A stretch of DNA of 43,253 nt, from NCBI GenBank assembly GCA_009784025.1, contig WQVK01000021.1, forward strand, positions 1-43,253, in the 5' to 3' direction. The DNA is from Defluviitaleaceae bacterium. Its GTDB lineage: Bacteria; Bacillota; Clostridia; Lachnospirales; WQUN01. Position numbers and translations under genes: made by a program. Position 1 is the stretch's first letter. Every line of letters starts with the position of its first letter. The notes under the pieces are model-generated. The model had not been told where the DNA came from. It did no database searches and was given only the letters and a program-made list of their open reading frames with translations. Positions 24,634 through 32,649 of this stretch are shown in pieces.

Positions 24634-24680
24634 GTGAATGGAAGTGGAAAGCACGGGTTCGTTTCCAATGGAGGTGCAGC

Positions 24681-25259
24681 TTGTTAAATTATTTATGGGG
24701 CGGCATGATTTTGGTTGCCATTGTGGTGGCTGTTTTTACCGGGAATATGCCGGCTTTAACCAACGCTGCGATAGAATCTGCAAGGGATGCTATTGCCCTG
24801 TGCATCACCATGCTGGGCATAATGTCCATGTGGACTGGGCTGCTTACTATCGCAGAGCGAGCAGGGCTAATAAAAAACCTGGCGAAAAAATCCCGCCCGC
24901 TGTTGCGCTATCTTTTCCCAGAGCTGGGGCGCAACCACCCCGCCCACGAACCTATTGCCACAAATTTTATAGCCAATATCCTGGGCCTGGGCTGGGCTGC
25001 CACCCCCAGCGGCCTAGCAGCCATGAAAGAGCTGCAAAAAGATAACCCCGAGAAGGAAACCGCCACCCGCAGCATGAGAATGTTCATGGTGATAAATATG
25101 TCTAGCCTCCAACTGGTGACAATAAGCGTGGTGGCGTACCGTATGCAATACGGCTCGGCCAACCCGTCGGAGATTATTGGCCCGGGGCTGGTGGTGACCA
25201 TGGCCACTACGGTTGTGGCCGTGGCGTTTTGCAAGGTGTTGGAAAAAATTAAGGTTTAA
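24681..25259 (+). CDS. spmA: Spore maturation protein A
   Basis: A 192-residue membrane protein of the nucleoside-recognition (Gate) family. SpmA works with SpmB in spore core dehydration and heat resistance in Bacillus and Clostridium. Typical stretches are LCITMLGIMSMWTGLLTIAERAGL, NFIANILGLGWAATPSG and MFMVINMSSLQL. The start is TTG with GGAGGTG four bases upstream; there is no nearby in-frame ATG fitting the family start. Normally spmB follows immediately, but here spmB is at 32119, about 6.9 kb away. Confidence 0.92.
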   Translation: MLNYLWGGMILVAIVVAVFTGNMPALTNAAIESARDAIALCITMLGIMSMWTGLLTIAERAGLIKNLAKKSRPLLRYLFPELGRNHPAHEPIATNFIANILGLGWAATPSGLAAMKELQKDNPEKETATRSMRMFMVINMSSLQLVTISVVAYRMQYGSANPSEIIGPGLVVTMATTVVAVAFCKVLEKIKV

Positions 25260-25381
25260 TGGGCGTTTAATTTGAAATTAGCATAAGCAGCGGTTTATAG
25301 CAAAACAGGCAGGAGCGGAATGGCCGCCCTGCCTGTTTTATAATGAAATTGTCAAGTATATTGTCATATGATATGATCCTG

Positions 25382-25460
25382 TAATGAAATGAATGAGAAA
25401 CGGTCTCGCCCGAGCAGCACCTGAAACGCCGAGATAAGGTGGTTCAGGCGTTTTTGCTCT
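25382..25460 (+). repeat. Family 2 element, right end missing
   Basis: TAATGAAATGAATGAGAAAC and CGGTCTCGCCCGAGCAG followed by GAAACGCCGAGATAAGG match full copies. The match stops after GGCGTTTTTGC, so about the last third is missing. It lies directly upstream of the flavin-reductase-like gene. Confidence 0.8.
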
Positions 25461-25481
25461 ATTAAAAAAAGGAGCACTAAT

Positions 25482-26069
25482 ATGAAAAAATCTATCCCCG
25501 CAACCAACGACCTTTGCCCGCAAACAATGTTCCTATACGGAACATACAAAGAGGACGGCAGCCCCAATTTTGGCCTGTTTTGCTGGTTTAGTTATTATTG
25601 GGATTCCGAGCTTGGCGTGATGGCTTGCATAGGCGGAGAAAAATTGACAAAGGAACGCATACGCGCCACAAAAGTGTTTTCTGCAAATCTAGTGACGGAA
25701 GAATTGCTGCCCTTGGCAGATTATTGGGGCAACAAAAACGGCCACGACAGCGACAAAATGGATATAGCTGCAGATGTGGAAAAGGGAAGTGTGCTGGATG
25801 TTCCTGTTTTGCTGAAAAGCCCGTGGGTGTATGAGTTGGAAGTGGCCAAAAGCATACCAACAGGCGATGGTGAGGTGCTTTTGTGCAAGATAAAAAATGT
25901 GCTGGTGGACGAGGTTTTATGCGACGCTGCCATGACCGACGAGGATAAAATTAAAGCGATAAAACCTGCGCAGACAGTTGGCGGAACGTATTTTGCTTGG
26001 GATGGCAATGCAATGGGCAAATGGGGCGAGCCTATGGAGAAAGTAAAATCAACTAATTACAGTTTGTAA
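25482..26069 (+). CDS. Flavin reductase-like protein (FMN-binding split barrel)
   Basis: A 195-residue protein with the flavin-reductase-like beta-barrel: NFGLFCWFSYYWDSELGVMACIG near residues 25-50, then TKVFSANLVTEELLPLADYWG. These proteins bind FMN and use NAD(P)H; the substrate here is unknown. The start ATG has AAAGGAG upstream. The stop codon lies inside a strong 17-bp hairpin (26046-26082) that probably terminates the transcript. The gene sits in the segment separating spmA from spmB. Confidence 0.83.
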   Translation: MKKSIPATNDLCPQTMFLYGTYKEDGSPNFGLFCWFSYYWDSELGVMACIGGEKLTKERIRATKVFSANLVTEELLPLADYWGNKNGHDSDKMDIAADVEKGSVLDVPVLLKSPWVYELEVAKSIPTGDGEVLLCKIKNVLVDEVLCDAAMTDEDKIKAIKPAQTVGGTYFAWDGNAMGKWGEPMEKVKSTNYSL

Positions 26070-26082
26070 TTAGTTGATTTTG
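26046..26082 (+). terminator. Hairpin overlapping the flavin-reductase-like stop codon
   Basis: Arms AAAATCAACTAATTACA (26046-26062) and TGTAATTAGTTGATTTT (26066-26082), 17 bp perfect, loop GTT, followed by GTTTTGG. The TAA stop (26067-26069) is within the right arm. Confidence 0.7.
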
Positions 26083-26148
26083 TTTTGGAGGTATAACAAT
26101 TGGGAATGGCGGAAAATATGTTATACTTCTCCCGAGAGGATGATACCC

Positions 26149-27183
26149 ATGAAACCAAACAAATGGCATATAAGGGCCATCACAGGCGGCATGGCCAGTG
26201 ACGGTAGCCCCTACTATGTATCGCTGCGCAGGGGTACGGTTAATAAACTGCTGGTGAACTTTGCAGGCGGTGGATTTTGTTGGAATGAGGAAACCGCCGC
26301 CCGGCCTATGAATATGTTGGAAGCGATTAGCGGCCGGGAGGCGTATTATATCCCGCGGCTTGGGCCGCTTATGTTACGGCTTGTGCATGTTGGGGCGCTT
26401 AGCGCTTCAGATGCCCGCAGCCCTTTTCATGGTTGGAATGTACTTAACATCCCGTACACCACGGGGGATTTCCATATGGGATGCGGCGAATTCCCGTACA
26501 AGGATGCCAAGGGGCGGGAGAGGCTGCTGCACCATAAAGGCGCAGCAAATGTGGGCGCCGCCCTAACTTTGCTAAAAGATTTTGCACAAACCCCAGAAAC
26601 TTTGGTGATTGCCGGGCAAAGCGCCGGTGCTTTTGGTTGCGTGGCTAACGCCCATAAAGTGACGGCCATGTACCCGGGCTGCCGGAATGTAATCATATAC
26701 TCAGAAGGCTCGCATTTGAACGCGCCTATTTGGGAAGAGACGGCCAGGCATGTGTGGAATGTAGCCCCAGAGCTGGCGGGGTACATTAAGTCTCGGGATT
26801 TGATTGTAGATTTATTCCGCTACGCCCGGGATAAAATGCCTGATAGCACGGTTTTTTTGCATTCAAATACCGTGTGGGATGGTGCCCTCACCAAGTTTAT
26901 GAACAAAATGAGCCACGGCAAAATGGCGATTGATGACGCTGCCCTGGCAGAGTTTAACGAAACCTTAATAGCTGCAACCGGCAAACTATCTACGGAAATG
27001 CCAAATTATTTCCATTACCTAACCGATCATGGCAGGAAAAAAGACGGTAGCACGGCGCATTTGTTTTTTGGCGATGCGAAGCTTATGTACGAACCCTTAC
27101 AAGATGGGGTATCCGTAGCGGAATGGCTAAATACGGCAATTGTCGGGCGGCCTGTGAGTGTTGGGGGAGGGTTTTTGGTTTAG
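26149..27183 (+). CDS. Pectin acetylesterase family (Notum-like) hydrolase
   Basis: A 344-residue alpha/beta-hydrolase of the pectinacetylesterase/Notum family. The oxyanion region GGGFCWNE is at 40-47 and the nucleophile elbow GQSAGAFG at 156-163 with Ser158. TTGDFHMG and YSEGSHLNAP are also family-like. Plant members deacetylate pectin; animal Notum removes palmitoleate from Wnt. There is no signal peptide, so a cytosolic deacetylase acting on imported oligosaccharides is possible. The start ATG has GAGAGGA upstream; a longer in-frame start is not supported. A bidirectional terminator follows at 27275-27290. Confidence 0.85.
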   Translation: MKPNKWHIRAITGGMASDGSPYYVSLRRGTVNKLLVNFAGGGFCWNEETAARPMNMLEAISGREAYYIPRLGPLMLRLVHVGALSASDARSPFHGWNVLNIPYTTGDFHMGCGEFPYKDAKGRERLLHHKGAANVGAALTLLKDFAQTPETLVIAGQSAGAFGCVANAHKVTAMYPGCRNVIIYSEGSHLNAPIWEETARHVWNVAPELAGYIKSRDLIVDLFRYARDKMPDSTVFLHSNTVWDGALTKFMNKMSHGKMAIDDAALAEFNETLIAATGKLSTEMPNYFHYLTDHGRKKDGSTAHLFFGDAKLMYEPLQDGVSVAEWLNTAIVGRPVSVGGGFLV

Positions 27184-27220
27184 TTGGTAAGCGGAGTGCC
27201 TACGCACAGATAAAAGAAAT

Positions 27221-27236
27221 AGTACCATACAGTACC
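27221..27236. repeat. GGTACC palindrome, degenerate copy
   Basis: AGTACC-ATAC-AGTACC followed by ACTTTTTAGCCC, matching the flank of the third array unit at 38511-38537 (ACTTTTTGCCC). Both GGTACC sites carry the same G-to-A change. Confidence 0.65.
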
Positions 27237-27274
27237 ACTTTTTAGCCCTTTCATTTATCCTCAAAAACAAAAAA

Positions 27275-27290
27275 GCCCGAAGATTCGGGC
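27275..27290. terminator. Bidirectional intrinsic terminator
   Basis: GCCCGAA-GA-TTCGGGC flanked by an A-run before and seven T after. It separates the convergent pectin-acetylesterase-like gene and the macroglobulin gene, serving both. Confidence 0.85.
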
Positions 27291-27372
27291 TTTTTTTGTA
27301 AAGCTAAACTTCAAAACATCAACTTTTCGTAAAAAAGTTTTGGAGATGTGGCAGGCTACGCCCCCTACGGCT

Positions 27373-30300
27373 TTATTCTACTATAATCTCCACCGGCATC
27401 AAGTATCCCTCAACCATGGGGTTGTAGTAGTCAAATACGCGTACATGGCCGCCTGTTACTTGTACGGGGAAAGCTGGGCGGTACTGTATGGCCAGGTCTA
27501 TTATTTCGCCGGGTTCTGTGTCGCGCAGGTATAGGTTGATGTTTTCGAAACGGGTTTCGTATCTTTCTATTAGGCCGCTGTGTTGTAGTAGGGTTAGGCT
27601 GCTGCGCTCTACGCGGAATCCCTGGGGGATGGATACGGATACCAGGCCGTTTTTTACTATGTCGCCAGATGTGTTTATTATGCGTAGGTGCTGGGTTGTA
27701 AGTTCGTGTACGGCTAGGCTTGTGTTCATGATGGATAGTATTTCGAAGCCACGGTCTAGCTGTACGCTGTCGTATGGCGCGAAAAATTCCTGGACTATTT
27801 TGTAGGTCATGCGGCCTATTTCTGGGAAGTCTATTGTTATTGTGTTTTCTCGCTCTAAGTTGTTGAAAGATAGGTGATATAGGTCTATGCTGTTTTCGCC
27901 GCAGATATCTATGATGTGCTGCTGGCCGCCCACAGTTACAGTAATCTGGCCAGATTCTAATTGCTGTTGCGCTGCGTGGGTGGTTAGGGCTTTTAGGGAT
28001 AGTATTGTGGCCTGGGTGCTATGCCATGTGCCCCAGCTATCCCGCTGGCTTATTATATATCTTACCAGCAGCTCATTTATATGGCCATGCGAGTCGTGGT
28101 TGGAGAAGGCAATAGAAGTCAACGCGGTGGCTTGCAGGTATTGTATGCGGCCAAATGCGCCAAAATAATCCCTTGTGGTGGAAGTTACATAAGCTGCATC
28201 GCCACGGAAGGTTACATTGCCGGCCAGGCGGTCTATTGTTTCGCTGGCTTTTTCATGGTTGATATTTACCAGGGCATTGGCTATTAGGGCCAGGGTGTAA
28301 TTGTCGTCCACTTCGGCCAAGTTGGCCAGCAAAAATTCTATGGATATGCTTAGGCGGTTGTCTTCTGGGAAGGCCTCTGTAAGAGCCCAAATTATATATG
28401 CATTAAACGCGAGTCGCTGGCTGGCGGTTATTCTGCTGCCTTCCCGGCCGGTTATTTGGAAGCTGCCGTCATTGTTTTGGTGGCGGAACAGGAAGTTTGC
28501 CATCCTGTCTAGCACTCTTTCGTCTATGCTGTACACGCTGGTTAAATCCTTTAGCTGCATCAAGCCATATGCAGTAAGCAGAGTTTCTGCCGGGGCATGG
28601 CCAAACAGCGAGAACCCGCCATTTGTGCCGCGCACTTCAAAAGTAAGCAGTCGCTGGTAACCAGAGCTAATATAGCGTAGCGCCTGCTCTGTAAGGGCTG
28701 GGTTGTCTATATTAGCCTGCTGCATGTACCGCAGCGCGAGGATGTTAGGGTACAGTATAGAAGATGTTTGCTCGAAACAGCCAAACGGCATACGGAAGAT
28801 ATTCTCCATACCTTCGATAACCTGCGCCATAATAGATGGGTAGAACGTGATGGTGGCGCGCCTGGTATCTGCAACGGCTTCGTCTAGAAATAGCAAATGC
28901 TGCTGTATGCTTTCTTCTATGCTGCCGCTGGACACCACCCGCCGAACCCTAAAACCCTCTGGGTTAACGCGGATTGGCCGTTCTGCCGCATCTGCAAAGC
29001 CAATGGCATCTGCATAAGCCCGGAAAACAAAATCCCCAAATTCTTCTATCAAAATAGGAACATACACCATCTGGGAACGGTTGGACGGGATGCTTATGGT
29101 TTGCACTGCTTCGCCCTGGAAGCTGAACCAATCCATTTCTGCAATGGTTAGTATCACGGTTTGCTGGTAATCTGTGTAGTTGAACACCGTCACTGGTATG
29201 CTAACCCTGTCGCCGCGTATGCTGTTGCGGGGCAACTCGAAATCCACAAAAAACGGCTGGAATGCGCGGATACTGCCTTGGGTGTGGCCAAGCAGCCCGT
29301 CACGGGTGTTGCCTACCACTTGGATGTTCCATGTTGTGATATTGTCTGCTAGCATAAAAGATAAATCTGCCTGGCCGTTGCTGGCAATAAGCTCTGGCAC
29401 AAATAACATGGTTTCTAAAAAGAGGCGACGAACCCTGGCTGTTTGTGTTTCAATTTCCATGATATCCTGCGCCGGGGCTATGGCTTCGTTTGTGGCTTCG
29501 GCCGGCACTGGTGCAGACGGCATTATGGCCATATCTTGCGCGCCAAAGCGCATTACGCTATCTGCTGCTACTTCGGTGAACATTTCCCCTGCGGTTGCTG
29601 GTGCTGGCGCGCCGTCAAAAGCATCGGCGCTTCTGCCGGCACATGATGCCAAAAATATCAAGGATGCAATCATTAGAACCAGCGCCCCAAGCACAACCCA
29701 GATGCTGCGCTCGTTATTTTTTTTGGTGGCTTCTTTTTTATTGCGACGCATAAGAAAGTAAACAAGCGTAGCCAATGCCAGGCCGTACAGCTTCAGGGCC
29801 AAAATTCCCACATTTATGGCCGGGAAAACAGAGCTGCGCTGCCAGGGCCGGTTAACCAACCAAGTTGTATGCACAAATGGCGATGCCCCATCCTGCCGCA
29901 GCAAAAGTCGCGTAATCGCTTGCTCGGAAGCTCCGGCAATAAGCGAGGCATACAGCGTGGCCGCATCAAGATTGCCCGCAAAATAAATATCCTTCAATGC
30001 AAAGCGGATATTATCTATAGATAGGTCGTTGGCCGCAAGGCTTAGCATGGCTTCGTCCACTATGCTAACCAGCAAAGCTGCCTCTAATGGGTTGCCAACA
30101 TCGTCTGTTACGCCAAAATTAAGGCTTACAAACTCGCCTGGTTTATATTCGTCACGGTCGCTTTGCATTGTAAGCTGCATATGGCGGCCCGGGTCTACAA
30201 AAACTGTTCTATGGGCATGGGGTAGGTTGGTATGGTTATTATCCCCAGGACCCATCCACACCGCAAAAATATCTATAAGCCCAAAAACATCCCCAAGGTT

Positions 30301-31776
30301 AACCGAAACTTGCTGCTGCTCTGTTTGGATAATCTGCAAAAGCTGGCTATTTCTATAGATGTACAGCTTGAAATCCCCTGTGCTGTGGCGGCTGTTTATT
30401 TCTATATGAATATCCTCGCCCATGGCGTAGCGTGGGCTGTTGGTGCTTATGGTTAGGTTGCGATCTAACCCGCGGAAGCTAAAAGTGGCCTGGGCCGGGT
30501 TGTTGTACATATCTACTGCATGTACGCTAATATTGTTTTGCGGGCGCACATCGTTTAGCAGTAATACGCCCATGCCGTTGTGGTCTGTGGCCACTTGGCG
30601 GCTAAAGCCATCTCCGGTAACCTGCAAAAATGCCCTAACCGGCGCGCCATCTGCGGCATATGTGAAAATATAAATGCGATTTTGCATACCCATAATCAGG
30701 TAGCCAAACTCTGGCATTAAATCTATAGAGAAATACCCCTCTGCCGCCCGTACGGCTGTTGCAGCCTCTATTCTGTTGTTGGAATTATCAATAACCTCCA
30801 CCCAAAACTCGAACAACCCAGGGTTTTGTGCAACATAGCTGAAAGAAAAATCCCCATTTTCGCCTAGTTCCACATGGGCTTGGAAACGATTGTTTACATA
30901 GATATTGGCAAAACCCTGGTTAACCGGCTCGCCGAAAAAATACATAGCATTACCCAGTAGGTTAATCGTGTCACCGGGGTTGTACTCGCCTTGGCAGGTT
31001 GCCAGCGTCACTTCAAACCTAGGCAGCACAAATGGGCTTACCTCAAACATTGCCTCTGCCTGCTGGATGCCGTTTTGCTCTACTGCCAGCCGGTACATGC
31101 CGCTGTTAACCTCGTCGCCAAGGCTAAAACGCCCGCTTATTATGCCAAAATCCGATGCTGTAACTTGCTCTATAAAAACCCGATTATCGTTGCCATCAAA
31201 AATTGATACGGTAAACATTTCCCCTGCCACTGGCTGGGCAGTAACATTAGCCAACGCCATTATACGGAAAAGCACCTCATCGCCAGGGTTGTACAATCCC
31301 TTGTCAAATTGAATGATAAAATTTTGCCCTCTGTTTTGTGTCATGAAAAAATCTTGCGTGAACGCTTCGAAGCCAAGATCTGTTTCCACAGCCAGCCGCA
31401 GTGCAACCATGCCGCCGTCTATATAATCCATAGGCAGCCTAACAACCGCTCTGCCTGAGGCATCTGTTTCGAAGGCCGCAGCTTTGCTGGCCTCGTAGCC
31501 ATTATGCAGCAGCGATGCTTCAAGGCTACCTACCACAGGTTGCCCACTCAAATCACTTAGCTGAACCGCCGCAACAAAATCTCCATCTAGGTAATAAACA
31601 TTGTTGGCCACAATATGCAGCCTATGCAGCGCCCCGCCAGGCATATCCCGCCGCGATGCAAGCCTTTCTTGCCGCGCACCAATAAACTCTCTAACCTGCA
31701 ACTGCACAAAGTTAACCGAAATTAAAACAATAACTGCCACTAAAAAATAAAATGCAAAATTAGCTTTCTTTGGCAT
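27373..31776 (-). CDS. Alpha-2-macroglobulin family protein, membrane-anchored
   Basis: A 1467-residue envelope protein. An N-terminal membrane anchor (about 5-24) is followed by MG-type beta-sandwich repeats, including the MG2-like stretches DKGLYNPGDEVLFRI and SDRDEYKPGEFVSLNF. Two further hydrophobic segments (about 654-674 and 691-711) enclose a strongly basic loop, and the second ends in LASC (Cys712). The C-half has the A2M region and the thioester motif PFGCFEQ with Cys1000 and its glutamine, then an alpha-helical toroid domain and a receptor-binding-like end. Thioester A2Ms trap proteases covalently. The start has AGGAGGG upstream, masked by an inverted repeat. No penicillin-binding protein 1C gene, its frequent partner in proteobacteria, is adjacent. 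Confidence 0.9.
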   Translation of the reverse strand: MPKKANFAFYFLVAVIVLISVNFVQLQVREFIGARQERLASRRDMPGGALHRLHIVANNVYYLDGDFVAAVQLSDLSGQPVVGSLEASLLHNGYEASKAAAFETDASGRAVVRLPMDYIDGGMVALRLAVETDLGFEAFTQDFFMTQNRGQNFIIQFDKGLYNPGDEVLFRIMALANVTAQPVAGEMFTVSIFDGNDNRVFIEQVTASDFGIISGRFSLGDEVNSGMYRLAVEQNGIQQAEAMFEVSPFVLPRFEVTLATCQGEYNPGDTINLLGNAMYFFGEPVNQGFANIYVNNRFQAHVELGENGDFSFSYVAQNPGLFEFWVEVIDNSNNRIEAATAVRAAEGYFSIDLMPEFGYLIMGMQNRIYIFTYAADGAPVRAFLQVTGDGFSRQVATDHNGMGVLLLNDVRPQNNISVHAVDMYNNPAQATFSFRGLDRNLTISTNSPRYAMGEDIHIEINSRHSTGDFKLYIYRNSQLLQIIQTEQQQVSVNLGDVFGLIDIFAVWMGPGDNNHTNLPHAHRTVFVDPGRHMQLTMQSDRDEYKPGEFVSLNFGVTDDVGNPLEAALLVSIVDEAMLSLAANDLSIDNIRFALKDIYFAGNLDAATLYASLIAGASEQAITRLLLRQDGASPFVHTTWLVNRPWQRSSVFPAINVGILALKLYGLALATLVYFLMRRNKKEATKKNNERSIWVVLGALVLMIASLIFLASCAGRSADAFDGAPAPATAGEMFTEVAADSVMRFGAQDMAIMPSAPVPAEATNEAIAPAQDIMEIETQTARVRRLFLETMLFVPELIASNGQADLSFMLADNITTWNIQVVGNTRDGLLGHTQGSIRAFQPFFVDFELPRNSIRGDRVSIPVTVFNYTDYQQTVILTIAEMDWFSFQGEAVQTISIPSNRSQMVYVPILIEEFGDFVFRAYADAIGFADAAERPIRVNPEGFRVRRVVSSGSIEESIQQHLLFLDEAVADTRRATITFYPSIMAQVIEGMENIFRMPFGCFEQTSSILYPNILALRYMQQANIDNPALTEQALRYISSGYQRLLTFEVRGTNGGFSLFGHAPAETLLTAYGLMQLKDLTSVYSIDERVLDRMANFLFRHQNNDGSFQITGREGSRITASQRLAFNAYIIWALTEAFPEDNRLSISIEFLLANLAEVDDNYTLALIANALVNINHEKASETIDRLAGNVTFRGDAAYVTSTTRDYFGAFGRIQYLQATALTSIAFSNHDSHGHINELLVRYIISQRDSWGTWHSTQATILSLKALTTHAAQQQLESGQITVTVGGQQHIIDICGENSIDLYHLSFNNLERENTITIDFPEIGRMTYKIVQEFFAPYDSVQLDRGFEILSIMNTSLAVHELTTQHLRIINTSGDIVKNGLVSVSIPQGFRVERSSLTLLQHSGLIERYETRFENINLYLRDTEPGEIIDLAIQYRPAFPVQVTGGHVRVFDYYNPMVEGYLMPVEIIVE

Positions 31777-31778
31777 GG

Positions 31779-31831
31779 TATTTCCCTCCTGTTTTGTCAC
31801 TTTCTTGCCTACATAACCATGGAGGGAAATA
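31779..31831 (-). promoter_or_regulatory. Inverted repeat masking the macroglobulin ribosome binding site
   Basis: TATTTCCCTCC (31779-31789) and GGAGGGAAATA (31821-31831) are exact 11-bp inverted repeats 31 bases apart. On the minus-strand transcript the downstream arm contains the SD GGAGGG, two bases from the ATG, and the upstream arm is a complete anti-SD. Confidence 0.6.
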
Positions 31832-31871
31832 AAACATTACAGTTTGGTTACAAAAAAGCTAAATAGAAAAT

Positions 31872-31919
31872 GGTATCATACGGTACCATAATTCTGGCAA
31901 AATGGTACCGTATGGTACC
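31872..31919. repeat. GGTACC palindrome array, two units
   Basis: Unit one GGTATC-ATAC-GGTACC (31872-31887) and unit two GGTACC-GTAT-GGTACC (31904-31919) are exactly 32 bp apart. The spacer ATAATTCTGGCAAAAT resembles the spacers of the 38447 array. Confidence 0.85.
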
Positions 31920-31951
31920 ATTTTTTTTGCCTTTTTGCTCCTCTGAAAACT

Positions 31952-31979
31952 AAAAAAGCCCGGAAACACTGGCTTTTTT
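31952..31979. terminator. Terminator-like stem upstream of spmB
   Basis: AAAAAAGCC (31952-31960), loop of ten, GGCTTTTTT (31971-31979). Its position between divergent genes is odd for a terminator; it could end antisense transcripts of the AI-2E-like gene that run through spmB. Confidence 0.4.
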
Positions 31980-32118
31980 GAAAAATAAAAAGTTAAAAAA
32001 TTTTGGCTTTTTTTCTTAAAAAAAAGAAATGATGTTGTGGCCGGCAAAACCTCCGACGAATTTATCACCAACATCCCGAATAAGCATGGTCTATATCGCT
32101 TAAAGGGTTTGATTTATT

Positions 32119-32649
32119 ATGAATTGGATTTTGTTTTTGTCAGATATGATTGTGCCGCTAACCTTCGCTGGTATACTTATGTACGCGATAAGCAAAAAAG
32201 TCGCCATTTACGACAACTTTATTGTTGGCGCTAAAGACGGCTTTCATACGGTATTTGGGATTGCGCCTACCATTGTTGGGCTAATGGTAGCGGTGGGGAT
32301 GCTGCGGGCATCTGGGGCGCTCGATTTGTTAAGTGGGCTTATTTCGCCAGTTACAGATGCGGCTGGTTACCCAACGGAAACAGTGCCGCTTACGCTTATG
32401 CGGCTGGTTTCGTCGTCTGCGGCGGTGGGGCTGCTTACGGATATATTCGAAACCCAGGGGCCAGATTCATTTATTGGGCGGTTTACGTCAATCATGATGT
32501 CTAGCACAGAGACTGTGTTTTACACCATGAGCATTTATTTTATGAGCGTGAAGGTTACAAAAACGCGATTCACGCTGGCCGGTGCGCTTTTGGCCAATTT
32601 TGCAGGGATTATGCTGTCGCTTGCCATTACCAGATATCTCTATCCATAA
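32119..32649 (+). CDS. spmB: Spore maturation protein B
   Basis: A 176-residue membrane protein of the same Gate/nucleoside-recognition family as SpmA and its functional partner in spores. Typical stretches are AKDGFHTVFGIAPTIVGLMVAVGMLRASGAL and STETVFYTMSIYFMSVKVTKTR. Length is as expected. The ribosome binding site is weak (AAAGGG about 13 bases upstream), perhaps a relic of a lost upstream spmA with which it would normally be coupled. The 3' end overlaps the convergent AI-2E-like gene by 23 bp. Confidence 0.93.
   Translation: MNWILFLSDMIVPLTFAGILMYAISKKVAIYDNFIVGAKDGFHTVFGIAPTIVGLMVAVGMLRASGALDLLSGLISPVTDAAGYPTETVPLTLMRLVSSSAAVGLLTDIFETQGPDSFIGRFTSIMMSSTETVFYTMSIYFMSVKVTKTRFTLAGALLANFAGIMLSLAITRYLYP

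Larger units (their letters stand above)
24341..24680. other. Divergent gap between AbrB-like gene and spmA
   Basis: These 340 bp carry the abrB-like promoter and leader palindrome, an AT-rich stretch, and a full family 4 double hairpin (24532-24633) ending about 35 bp before the spmA ribosome binding site. Confidence 0.65.
31777..32118. other. Divergent gap between macroglobulin gene and spmB
   Basis: These 342 bp hold the RBS-masking inverted repeat, a two-unit GGTACC array (31872-31919), a terminator-like stem AAAAAAGCC/GGCTTTTTT (31952-31979), and an A/T-rich run before spmB. There is no gene and no clear promoter consensus. Confidence 0.6.
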
